In this document: one piece after another, positions 1-5,538 of the stretch | Layout of the letters: each line of letters starts with the position of its first letter | Position numbering within the stretch: position 1 is the stretch's first letter | Assembly (NCBI GenBank): GCA_026193295.1 | Contig: JAPHSB010000490.1 | Location: 1-5,856 of the forward strand | Direction: 5' to 3' | DNA length: 5,856 nt | Source of the DNA: Lysobacterales bacterium | Lineage (GTDB): Bacteria; Pseudomonadota; Gammaproteobacteria; Xanthomonadales; SZUA-36 | Notes under the pieces: generated by a model | Told to the model about the DNA's origin: nothing | The model's input: the letters and a program-made list of their open reading frames with translations, nothing else | Databases searched by the model: none | Position numbers and translations under genes: made by a program

Positions 1-1
1 G

Positions 2-37
2 ATCGCCGCGGTCAACAGCGCCTCGATGGGTCTTTGA
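2..37 (+). CDS. trpE: 3' end of probable anthranilate synthase component I (partial)
   Basis: The frame that opens at base 2 encodes IAAVNSASMGL and stops with TGA at 35-37. This resembles the usual C-terminal helix of TrpE, where a segment like RAVLRAIxxA is followed by a short tail. The position, 19 nt before trpG, fits a trpE-trpG-trpD-trpC order. TrpE makes anthranilate from chorismate using ammonia supplied by the TrpG subunit. Only 11 residues are visible, so the call rests mainly on context. Frame 1 is also open, to a TGA at 58-60 that overlaps the trpG ATG, and cannot be excluded as the true upstream frame. Confidence 0.55.
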   Translation: MAAVNSASMGL

Positions 38-56
38 GAGCGCAGGAAGCGAAAAC

Positions 57-644
57 ATGATCCTGATGATCGACAATTACGACTCCTTTACCTACAACCT
101 GGTGCAGTACCTGGGTGAGCTGGGGGCGGAGGTCGAAACGGTGCGCAATGATGCGGTCAGCGTGGCCGACATCATCGCCATGAAGCCGGAGGGAATCGTG
201 ATTTCGCCGGGGCCCTGCACGCCCAACGAGGCGGGCATATGCCTTGAGGTCGTCAGCGCGCTGGGCGCGACTATTCCGATCCTGGGGGTGTGCCTGGGCC
301 ACCAGTGCATTGGCCAGGCTTTCGGCGCGACGGTCGTCAGGGCCGAGCGCATCATGCACGGCAAGACGTCGATGATTTATCACCGCAGCCAGGGCGTATT
401 CGCCGGCCTGCCGCAGCCGTTCGAGGCGACCCGCTACCATTCGCTGGTGCTGGATCCCGACACGATCCCCGAGAGCCTGTCGGTGATGGCCTGGACCGAG
501 TACAACGGCGGGCACGAAATCATGGGCATTCGGCACCAGACCCTGAACGTGCAGGGGGTACAGTTTCATCCTGAGTCCATATTGACCACCTGCGGCCACG
601 ACTTGCTGAGAAACTTTCTGCAATCCATCAACAGGAAGTACTGA
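57..644 (+). CDS. trpG: Anthranilate synthase component II, glutamine amidotransferase subunit
   Basis: This class I glutamine amidotransferase hydrolyses glutamine and passes ammonia to TrpE, which forms anthranilate from chorismate; it acts in the cytoplasm. The 195 residues match the usual single-domain length. The N-terminus MILMIDNYDSFTYNLVQYLG is the family signature, and PGPCTPNEAG lies at 51-60. The nucleophile is Cys79 in GVCLGHQ, with HGKTS at 101-105, and the catalytic pair is His171 and Glu173 in QFHPES. The ATG at 57 has AGGA at 44-47 with 9 nt spacing. The gene is followed after 14 nt by trpD. A glutaminase of this type can also serve PabB in p-aminobenzoate synthesis, so an amphibolic TrpG/PabA role is possible, but the trp neighbours make trpG the better name. 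Confidence 0.95.
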   Translation: MILMIDNYDSFTYNLVQYLGELGAEVETVRNDAVSVADIIAMKPEGIVISPGPCTPNEAGICLEVVSALGATIPILGVCLGHQCIGQAFGATVVRAERIMHGKTSMIYHRSQGVFAGLPQPFEATRYHSLVLDPDTIPESLSVMAWTEYNGGHEIMGIRHQTLNVQGVQFHPESILTTCGHDLLRNFLQSINRKY

Positions 645-658
645 CCAGGGGTCGAAAC

Positions 659-1687
659 ATGGAGATCAAAACAGCCCTCGCCCGCATCGCCGACCGGCAG
701 GACCTGTCGCTCGACGAGATGCAGGACGTCATGGGCCAGATCATGACCGGTGCGGCCACCGATGCACAGATCGGCGCTTTCCTGATGGGCCTGCGCATGA
801 AGGGCGAGTCGCTGGACGAGATTACCGGCGCCGTGACGGTCATGCGCGGCCTGGCCAGCGCCGTGCAGATCAGCGGTGAGCACGTTGTGGACATCGTCGG
901 CACTGGCGGCGACGGCGCCAACCTGTTCAACGTGTCCACCGCCGCGAGCTTTGTTGTCGCCGCGGCCGGCGGGCGCGTGGCCAAGCACGGCAACCGCTCC
1001 GTCTCCTCGAGTTCCGGCAGCGCCGACGTTCTGGAAGCCGCGGGCGTGTCGCTGGACCTCCAGCCGGCACAGGTGGCCGCCTGCGTCGAGAAGATCGGCG
1101 TCGGGTTCATGTTTGCCCCCGCTCACCACAGCGCGATGCGGTACGCAATCGGACCGCGCCGGGAAATGGGTCTTCGCACGATCTTCAACATCCTCGGCCC
1201 CATGACCAATCCCGCCACGGTCAAACGCTTGCTGATCGGCGTCTACAGCCGGGCGCTGTGCCGGCCGGTAGCCGAGGTGCTGATGCGGCTGGGGGCCGAA
1301 CACGTCCTCGTGGTGCATTCCGCTGACGGACTGGATGAGATCAGCGCGGCCGGGCCGACGCACCTCGTCGAGGGTAAGCAGGGTGGAATCACTGAATACG
1401 AAGTGGCACCGGCCGATTTCGGCCTGCCGGACACACCCCTGGACGGTCTCGAGGTGGCCAGCGCGCTGGAATCCCTGGAGCTGATCCGGGCGGCCCTGTC
1501 CGGGGCGCCGGGTGACCGCGCCGAGCGTGCCCGGCGAGTGGTGGCGCTGAATGCCGGTGCTGCTTTGTACGTGGCCGGGCTGCGGGACTCCGTGGCAGAG
1601 GGCGTGGACGCGGCCATGCGTTTGTTGAAGTCGGGCAAGCCGTGGCTGACGGTCGAGGCGCTGGCCGACTTCACCGCGGCCCTCTGA
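659..1687 (+). CDS. trpD: Anthranilate phosphoribosyltransferase
   Basis: TrpD transfers the phosphoribosyl group of PRPP to anthranilate, the second step from chorismate to tryptophan. At 342 residues it has the normal length for the stand-alone enzyme, with no fused amidotransferase as in Escherichia coli. An N-terminal helical domain (about 1-70) precedes the phosphoribosyltransferase fold. Visible motifs are GTGGD at 81-85 and NVST at 91-94, which bind PRPP, KHGNRSVSSSSGSAD at 109-123, GPRREMGLRTIFNILGP at 165-181 for anthranilate contact, and HSADGLDE at 220-227, with the acidic pair Asp226-Glu227 that binds magnesium. AGGGG at 647-651 lies 7 nt before the ATG. The stop codon lies 9 nt before the preferred trpC start, so the genes are surely co-transcribed. 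Confidence 0.97.
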   Translation: MEIKTALARIADRQDLSLDEMQDVMGQIMTGAATDAQIGAFLMGLRMKGESLDEITGAVTVMRGLASAVQISGEHVVDIVGTGGDGANLFNVSTAASFVVAAAGGRVAKHGNRSVSSSSGSADVLEAAGVSLDLQPAQVAACVEKIGVGFMFAPAHHSAMRYAIGPRREMGLRTIFNILGPMTNPATVKRLLIGVYSRALCRPVAEVLMRLGAEHVLVVHSADGLDEISAAGPTHLVEGKQGGITEYEVAPADFGLPDTPLDGLEVASALESLELIRAALSGAPGDRAERARRVVALNAGAALYVAGLRDSVAEGVDAAMRLLKSGKPWLTVEALADFTAAL

Positions 1688-1696
1688 GTGGCGGGC

Positions 1697-2506
1697 ATGC
1701 AAGATCGCCCCTCCATTCTGGCGAAAATCCTGGCGACCAAGGCAGTCGAGGTGGCTGAGCGGAGCCGCCGCCGCAACCTGGCGACGGTGGCGGCGCAGGC
1801 CGCCGACCAGCCGCCGGCACGGGGCTTCGTCGAGCACCTCAAGGCGCGGGCCAGCCAGGGGCCTGCAGTGATCGCGGAGATCAAGAAGGCTTCACCGAGC
1901 GCCGGCCTGATCCGCGAGAATTTCGATCCGGCCGCGATCGCGGGGCGCTACGCCTGGGCCGGCGCAGCCTGTCTCTCGGTGCTGACCGATGAGGTCTACT
2001 TTCAGGGCAGTGACCGTTACCTCGCCCAGGCGCGCGAGGCCTGCACACTGCCCGTGCTGCGCAAGGACTTCACGATCGATCCGTGGCAAGTGTACGAGTC
2101 CCGTGCACTGGGGGCCGACTGCATCCTGCTGATCGTGGCCGCGCTGGAGTCGGAGCCGTTGCAGGAACTGTACGCGCTGGCCCGGGAGGCCGGCCTCGAC
2201 GTTTTGGTCGAAGTCCATGACGAGAGCGAGCTGGAACGGGCCCTGGCCTGCGATGCCGACCTGATCGGAGTGAACAACCGGGACCTGCACCGGTTCACCA
2301 CTGACCTGGCGACCTCTGAGCGCCTCAGGTCTCTGATACCAAGGGAGAAAATCATGGTTACTGAAAGCGGTGTGCGATGCCCGGCGGATGTTGCACGGTT
2401 ACGCCGTGCCGGCATCGACGCCTTCCTGGTGGGGGAGGCGTTCATGCGCGCGGACGATCCCGGCGCCGCGCTGCACGAACTGTTCTTCGAGGGTTCCGAG
2501 CCATGA
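1697..2506 (+). CDS. trpC: Indole-3-glycerol phosphate synthase (monofunctional)
   Basis: TrpC closes and decarboxylates CdRP to indole-3-glycerol phosphate in tryptophan synthesis. From the ATG at 1697 it has 269 residues, a single TIM barrel without the TrpF domain fused in enteric bacteria. Conserved residues are clear: EIKKASPS at 61-68 (Glu61, Lys63), SVLTDEVYFQGS at 94-105, LRKDF at 121-125 with the general acid Lys123, VEVHDESELE at 171-180 with Glu172, GVNNRDL at 191-197, and TESGV at 222-226. A GTG at 1688, directly after the trpD stop, would add three residues. The ATG is preferred because MQDRPSILAKIL aligns with the start of known TrpC proteins. No strong Shine-Dalgarno is seen, so re-initiation after trpD is plausible. 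The stop overlaps the next start as ATGA. Confidence 0.95.
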   Translation: MQDRPSILAKILATKAVEVAERSRRRNLATVAAQAADQPPARGFVEHLKARASQGPAVIAEIKKASPSAGLIRENFDPAAIAGRYAWAGAACLSVLTDEVYFQGSDRYLAQAREACTLPVLRKDFTIDPWQVYESRALGADCILLIVAALESEPLQELYALAREAGLDVLVEVHDESELERALACDADLIGVNNRDLHRFTTDLATSERLRSLIPREKIMVTESGVRCPADVARLRRAGIDAFLVGEAFMRADDPGAALHELFFEGSEP

Positions 2507-3276
2507 TCGGCCGGGCCTTTTTGTCGCAAAAGCGGTTGCGTGGCATCGCCGTGTTCTGCATCGCCGCGACCTTTTCGGTCGCCGGTCTCCGCGCGGAAAT
2601 CAGCGACACAACTCGCTGGGCGGACCCGTCGCACGTCAAGCTGGGCGTTGAATTCCCCGGCGATGGCTACCACGCCGACTGGGAACTGTTTCGCTGCGAC
2701 TGCGGCGACCTGCTGGTGCGTTCCGAGCTGAATGTGCCGGGCGACGTCGAAGCAGGTGAAACCCTGTTGGTCGGCGGCCGGGTCGTGCTGAGTCGCGGAT
2801 TCGCTGGAGACCCCGAGTTGGGCGCGTCGCTGGACGCCCCGGCGCTGATGATGCAATTGGCACTGCGCCTGCTGGAACGCGCCGAACCGGGCGGTCCGGC
2901 CGGGATCACGGAGGACCGGGAGATCGACCTGGTCGAAGAAATCAGCCCCATCCTGCTGGAATCGTATTCAGCAACCGGTGGTTTCCAGGCGCCCTGGTCG
3001 TTGCAGGGCCGGATTTCACCGACCGGCGAGACCCGGCGGCGCTTCGACCTGAACTTCGAATTCAGGGTCGGTGCGGGCAGCGCGGCTCAGCGGGGCACCA
3101 TAAGGCTCAAGGGCGTCGCTGATTTCGCAGCTCTTGATTTTCCGCTGGCAGGCGCCGGCAGCCTGGACGGTTGGACACTGACCTGGCGCGATGAACAGGA
3201 TCCGGCCGCGCGCGCTGCCAATGCGACAAGCACGCTCGACGAACTCAGGGCATTGCTGAAGGAGCATTCACCGTAG
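2503..3276 (+). CDS. Uncharacterised secreted/periplasmic protein coupled to trpC
   Basis: I do not recognise this 257-residue protein. The start at 2503 overlaps the trpC stop (ATGA) and has GAGGG at 2489-2493, so translation is probably coupled; a longer in-frame opening from 2377 lies inside trpC and is rejected. The N-terminus looks like a Sec signal peptide: basic residues Lys10, Arg11 and Arg13, a hydrophobic core from about 14 to 29, and a likely cleavage after GLRA at 31. A CDCG motif at 65-68 sits just after a DWELFR segment and could form a disulfide, bind metal or hold a cofactor. The rest alternates short beta-like stretches (for example FDLNFEFRVG at 181-190 and RGTIRLKGVADF at 197-208) with a helical part around 115-127 and a charged helix near the C-terminus. 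There is no second membrane segment and no known catalytic motif. The stop codon TAG lies in the arm of a REP element. Confidence 0.8.
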   Translation: MIGRAFLSQKRLRGIAVFCIAATFSVAGLRAEISDTTRWADPSHVKLGVEFPGDGYHADWELFRCDCGDLLVRSELNVPGDVEAGETLLVGGRVVLSRGFAGDPELGASLDAPALMMQLALRLLERAEPGGPAGITEDREIDLVEEISPILLESYSATGGFQAPWSLQGRISPTGETRRRFDLNFEFRVGAGSAAQRGTIRLKGVADFAALDFPLAGAGSLDGWTLTWRDEQDPAARAANATSTLDELRALLKEHSP

Positions 3277-3323
3277 GAGCGAACATGGTTCGCGATCGAT
3301 TCCCGCAAGACGTACGGTCCTAC
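3273..3323. repeat. Inverted REP pair (BIME-like) between convergent genes
   Basis: The outer arms are GTAGGA at 3273-3278 and TCCTAC at 3318-3323. The left unit continues with the perfect hairpin GCGAAC-ATG-GTTCGC (3279-3293). Read on the minus strand, the right unit has CCGTA-CGTCT-TGCGG (3317-3303), a 5-bp stem with one G-T pair. The two units share the palindrome ATCGAT at 3295-3300 and agree at about 16 of 23 aligned positions. REP elements of Pseudomonas and Xanthomonadales typically begin with GTAGGAGCG followed by a short palindrome, so the family is recognisable. Between tail-to-tail genes such an element may act as a bidirectional terminator or mRNA stabiliser, but there is no long T run. 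REP spread depends on RAYT transposases encoded elsewhere; none is present here. Confidence 0.85.
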
Positions 3324-3961
3324 AACCGGTAAGCCAGGGTTTTCATCAAGCCGGCCGTGAGGGCCATCGCGCGGCGGATCGGCTCCGGCAAATCCCTCGC
3401 GCCGGCGTCCTCGGCCATGTCGGCATGCTTGGCTTCATCGGCTTTCATCTGGTCCAGGATCGCCTGGCTACGCACGTCGCCGTCCGGCAGGCGCTCCAGG
3501 TGATCCTGCAGATGCGCTTCGACCTGGTTCTCGGTTTCCTTGACAAAGCCCAGGCTCCAGTCGTCACCGGCAATGCCGGCGGCCGCGCCGATGGCGAATG
3601 AGCCGGCGTACCACAGCGGATTCAGCACGCTGGGCCTGCTGTCCAGCTCCTTCAAGCGGTCTTCGCACCAGGAAAGGTGATCGATCTCCTCGTCGGCCGC
3701 CGATTGCATGGCTTCACGCGTGGCGTCATTGCGTGCCGTGGCCGCCTGCCCGGCATACAAAGCCTGGGCACAGATTTCACCGCTGTGATTGATGCGCATC
3801 AGGCCCGCGACGTGGCGGCGCTGCTCCTCGTCGAGGTCGATGGCGGCGAGGTCACCGGCCGGGTTGCCGCGTTGCGGTGCGGGCGCTTCGCCTGTGGAAA
3901 TTCTCAGCGCCTCGTCGACCGAGGCGATCAGGCGGTCCAGAGTGGTGTAGTTGCGTTCCAT
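3320..3961 (-). CDS. coq7: 2-polyprenyl-3-methyl-6-methoxy-1,4-benzoquinone (DMQ) monooxygenase, COQ7 type
   Basis: This di-iron hydroxylase adds the C6 hydroxyl to demethoxyubiquinone, the penultimate step of ubiquinone synthesis, at the inner membrane face. With the ATG at 3961 it has 213 residues, normal for bacterial COQ7. The carboxylate-bridged iron site is complete: Glu62 in MRINHSGEICAQALY, Glu92 and His95 in EEIDHLSW, Glu144 in ETENQVEAHL, and Glu176 and His179 in DEAKHA. SVLNPLWYAGSFAIG at 111-125 is the amphipathic or membrane-facing stretch. The start is chosen because MERNYTTLDRLIASVDEALR matches the family N-terminus. An in-frame ATG at 4048 would add 29 residues that are translated repeat DNA. 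No Shine-Dalgarno precedes 3961, where the repeat begins 6 bp upstream. The gene is convergent with the secreted protein gene and divergent from the ferredoxin gene. Confidence 0.95.
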   Translation of the reverse strand: MERNYTTLDRLIASVDEALRISTGEAPAPQRGNPAGDLAAIDLDEEQRRHVAGLMRINHSGEICAQALYAGQAATARNDATREAMQSAADEEIDHLSWCEDRLKELDSRPSVLNPLWYAGSFAIGAAAGIAGDDWSLGFVKETENQVEAHLQDHLERLPDGDVRSQAILDQMKADEAKHADMAEDAGARDLPEPIRRAMALTAGLMKTLAYRL

Positions 3962-3967
3962 GGCGAT

Positions 3968-4046
3968 GGGGTCAGAGTAAAATTTTCGGTGATCTGCAGA
4001 TTTTACTCTGACCCCGGCCGGGTTGCGAAAATTTTGCTCCGGCCCC
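3968..4046. repeat. Three copies of a GGGGTCAGAG-type palindromic repeat
   Basis: Copy A on the plus strand is GGGGTCAGAGTAAAAT (3968-3983). Copy B is its exact reverse complement at 4000-4015, giving a perfect 16-bp inverted repeat around a 16-nt spacer. Copy C on the minus strand from 4046 reads GGGGCCGGAGCAAAATTTTC. Over the first 21 positions it differs from copy A only at positions 5, 7 and 11, all transitions. GGGGTCAGAGT palindromes are, to my recollection, widespread in environmental gammaproteobacteria and are found around REP-associated tyrosine transposase genes; no transposase is present here. The three copies occupy most of the 98 bp between coq7 and the ferredoxin gene. Confidence 0.85.
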
Positions 4047-4059
4047 ATTGTTGATCACC

Positions 4060-4374
4060 ATGAGCTATTACCAGCGCCATGTTTTCTTCTGCGTCAACGA
4101 CCGCGGAGCGGATGCCGACCGCCCGTCCTGCAATCGCTGCGATTCGGCACGTATGCGTGATTATGCAAAGGATCGGATCAAGCAGATCGGCCTGGCAGGC
4201 CAGGGCAAAGTGCGGGTCAACCAGGCCGGCTGCCTCGATCGTTGCGAGGAAGGACCGGTTTGCGTCGTCTACCCGGAGGGCACCTGGTACACGTATGTCG
4301 ATGAAAGCGACGTCGACGAGATCATCGAGTCGCACCTGGTGAACGGCAGGCAGGTGGATCGGTTGAAGATATAA
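4060..4374 (+). CDS. Thioredoxin-like [2Fe-2S] ferredoxin (COG3411 type)
   Basis: This small cytoplasmic electron carrier has 104 residues, the usual length for the family. The fold is the thioredoxin-like 2Fe-2S type. The cluster ligands are probably Cys11 (HVFFC), Cys24, and Cys58 and Cys62 in AGCLDRCEEGP, giving the pattern C-x12-C ... C-x3-C. Extra cysteines lie at 27 and 68. VVYPEGTWYTYVDESDVDEI (69-88) and the C-terminal VDRLKI are typical of the proteobacterial members next to coq7 or rplM. The ATG at 4060 is chosen because MSYYQRHVFF is the family N-terminus; a TTG at 4048 in the same frame is rejected. No Shine-Dalgarno is visible upstream, where repeat DNA lies. The redox partner is unknown. 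A link to the di-iron hydroxylase next door is possible but unproven. Confidence 0.88.
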   Translation: MSYYQRHVFFCVNDRGADADRPSCNRCDSARMRDYAKDRIKQIGLAGQGKVRVNQAGCLDRCEEGPVCVVYPEGTWYTYVDESDVDEIIESHLVNGRQVDRLKI

Positions 4375-4441
4375 GCCCCCCAAGGCAGAGCCGGGCAGCC
4401 GCATCTCCCGATGGCCGTCACTCGCCCAACCCGACAAAAGG

Positions 4442-4470
4442 TTGAATACAGCCGCAGAACCCAGTAAAAT
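4442..4470 (+). promoter_or_regulatory. Sigma70-type promoter for rplM-rpsI
   Basis: TTGAAT at 4442-4447 and TAAAAT at 4465-4470 are separated by exactly 17 nt, matching the consensus at 4 of 6 and 5 of 6 positions. Transcription would begin near 4477, leaving a leader of about 49 nt. The leader holds T-rich tracts at 4491-4495 and 4507-4512 and the ribosome binding site GAGAGA at 4515-4520, 5 nt before the rplM ATG. In E. coli the rplM leader is the target of L13 autoregulation; whether this short leader carries such a site cannot be judged by eye. Confidence 0.7.
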
Positions 4471-4495
4471 TCCCGCTCTTCACCTGCGGCTTTTT
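4450..4495 (+). terminator. Intrinsic terminator of the ferredoxin gene overlapping the rplM promoter
   Basis: GCCGCAG at 4451-4457 pairs perfectly with CTGCGGC at 4484-4490, one further A-T pair closes the base, and TTTTT follows at 4491-4495. The 26-nt loop is long for a terminator. It contains the -10 box and the expected start of the rplM promoter, so only transcripts coming from upstream can form the stem; rplM transcripts lack the left arm. Confidence 0.5.
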
Positions 4496-4525
4496 GTGTC
4501 CGTGGGTTTTTTCTGAGAGAACGAC

Positions 4526-4954
4526 ATGAAAACGTATGTAGCAAAGCCGCAGACCGTCAAGCGCGATTGGTGCCTGGTCGATGCGACAGACAAGACGCTG
4601 GGACGGCTGGCCGCTGAGATTGCGAGCCGCCTGCGTGGCAAACACAAGCCCGAATTCACGCCGCACGTGGACACGGGCGACCACATCGTGGTGGTCAATG
4701 CCGAGAAAATCCGGGTGACCGGCAACAAGCTGCAGGACAAGATTTACTATCACCACACCGGGTACATCGGTAACCTGAAATCCATCAGCCTGGAAAAACA
4801 GCTGGACCAGCACCCCGAGCGGGTCATCCAGTCGGCGGTCAAGGGTATGCTGCCCAAGAATCCGCTGGGCCGGGCCATGTTCAAAAAGCTGCACGTTTAC
4901 GCCGGCCCGGAGCATCCGCATGCCGCACAGCAGCCCACGGCGCTCGAAATCTGA
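4526..4954 (+). CDS. rplM: 50S ribosomal protein L13
   Basis: L13 is an early-assembling protein of the large ribosomal subunit that contacts 23S rRNA. The 142 residues equal the usual bacterial length. Family features in order are MKTYVAKPQTVKRDWCLVDA at 1-20, TLGRLAAEIASRLRGKHKP at 24-42, the PHVDTGDHIVVVNAEKIRVT segment at 46-65, YYHHTGYIGNLKS at 74-86, and AVKGMLPKNPLGRAMFKKLH at 109-128, followed by VYAGPEHPH. The ATG at 4526 follows GAGAGA. The gene heads the classic rplM-rpsI operon and is separated from rpsI by 24 nt. In enterobacteria L13 represses its own operon, so feedback is plausible here. Nothing in the protein is unusual. Confidence 0.98.
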   Translation: MKTYVAKPQTVKRDWCLVDATDKTLGRLAAEIASRLRGKHKPEFTPHVDTGDHIVVVNAEKIRVTGNKLQDKIYYHHTGYIGNLKSISLEKQLDQHPERVIQSAVKGMLPKNPLGRAMFKKLHVYAGPEHPHAAQQPTALEI

Positions 4955-4978
4955 GCCTGAGAGAATCGGAAACCTGAT

Positions 4979-5371
4979 ATGGCAAGCGAACAATATTACG
5001 GAACGGGACGCCGCAAATCGTCCACCGCCCGCGTCTTCCTGACCCGGGGCAGCGGGCAGATCGTCGTCAACGACCGGCCGCTGGACGAATTCTTCGGCCG
5101 TGAGACCGCGTGCATGATCGTGCGTCAGCCACTGGAAAAGCTCGAAGTGACTGACCAATTCGACATCAAGGCAACCGTCATCGGCGGTGGTATCTCCGGC
5201 CAGGCCGGCGCGATCCGCCTGGGCGTGACCCGCGCCTTGATCGAATACGACGAGCAGAACCGCAGACCGCTGCGCAAGGCGGGCTACGTGACCCGCGACG
5301 CGCGTGAAGTGGAGCGCAAGAAAGTCGGCCTGCACAAGGCACGCAAGGCGACCCAGTACTCCAAGCGCTAA
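4979..5371 (+). CDS. rpsI: 30S ribosomal protein S9
   Basis: S9 sits in the head of the small subunit, and its C-terminal tail reaches the P-site tRNA anticodon stem. The 130 residues match the family length. YYGTGRRKSSTARVFLTRGS at 6-25 is the N-terminal signature, followed by IVVNDRPLDEFFGR (29-42), a glycine-rich TVIGGGISGQAGAIRLGVTR, and RKAGYVTRDAREVERKKVGL. The tail KARKATQYSKR ends in the universal SKR. GGA at 4968-4970 provides the ribosome binding site for the ATG at 4979. The stop is 22 nt before a tRNA gene with no terminator between them, so the tRNA probably shares the transcript. Confidence 0.98.
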   Translation: MASEQYYGTGRRKSSTARVFLTRGSGQIVVNDRPLDEFFGRETACMIVRQPLEKLEVTDQFDIKATVIGGGISGQAGAIRLGVTRALIEYDEQNRRPLRKAGYVTRDAREVERKKVGLHKARKATQYSKR

Positions 5372-5393
5372 ACTTACTGGGAACACATACCAC

Positions 5394-5467
5394 TGGGGGA
5401 TCGTCTAGTGGTAGGACTGCGGACTCTGACTCCGCCAGCGGGGGTTCGAATCCCTCTCCCCCAGCCA
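5394..5467 (+). tRNA. tRNA-Gln (anticodon CUG)
   Basis: The cloverleaf is complete. The acceptor stem TGGGGGA (5394-5400) pairs with TCCCCCA (5457-5463), the discriminator is G5464, and CCA (5465-5467) is encoded. The D-stem is GTC/GAC. The anticodon stem GCGGA/TCCGC (5419-5423, 5431-5435) holds the loop CTCTGAC with anticodon CTG at 5426-5428. The T-stem GGGGG/CCCTC (5440-5444, 5452-5456) holds the loop TTCGAAT. CUG reads the glutamine codon CAG, and the U-G first pair and overall sequence match bacterial tRNA-Gln. There is no room for its own promoter in the 22 nt after rpsI, so it is either co-transcribed with rplM-rpsI or started from inside rpsI. Confidence 0.97.
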
Positions 5468-5506
5468 AACACAGAAAAGCCACCCATGCGGTGGCTTTTT
5501 TGTGTT
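5468..5506 (+). terminator. Strong intrinsic terminator after tRNA-Gln
   Basis: AACACAGAAAAGCCACC (5468-5484) pairs with GGTGGCTTTTTTGTGTT (5490-5506), a 17-bp stem with a single G-T pair and the 5-nt loop CATGC. The GC core GCCACC/GGTGGC is followed directly by six T residues at 5496-5501. It begins at the base after the tRNA CCA end and closes the rplM-rpsI-tRNA unit. The A run on the other side would let it also work in the reverse direction. Confidence 0.92.
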
Positions 5507-5538
5507 TTGTTGAGGCGAGATGGTGATGTAGAGCAGCT

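Noticed and set aside
12..623. Minus-strand frame (203 codons) opposite trpG
   Set aside because: It is antisense to a complete trpG with all catalytic residues and shows no ribosome binding site or motif.
566..1837. Long minus-strand open frame (423 codons) opposite trpD and trpC
   Set aside because: It is antisense to two well-conserved enzymes, has low-complexity His/Arg/Gly-rich composition and no recognisable motif. Such frames are common opposite GC-rich genes.
2377..2502. 42-codon upstream extension of the secreted protein
   Set aside because: It lies wholly inside trpC and would bury the signal peptide in the interior. The ATG at 2503 has its own ribosome binding site.
3677..4054. 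Plus-strand frame (125 codons) opposite coq7
   Set aside because: It is antisense to the di-iron ligands of coq7 and runs through the repeat. The peptide resembles no family.
4418..5386. Minus-strand open frame (322 codons) opposite rplM and rpsI
   Set aside because: It covers both ribosomal protein genes on the wrong strand and has no family features.
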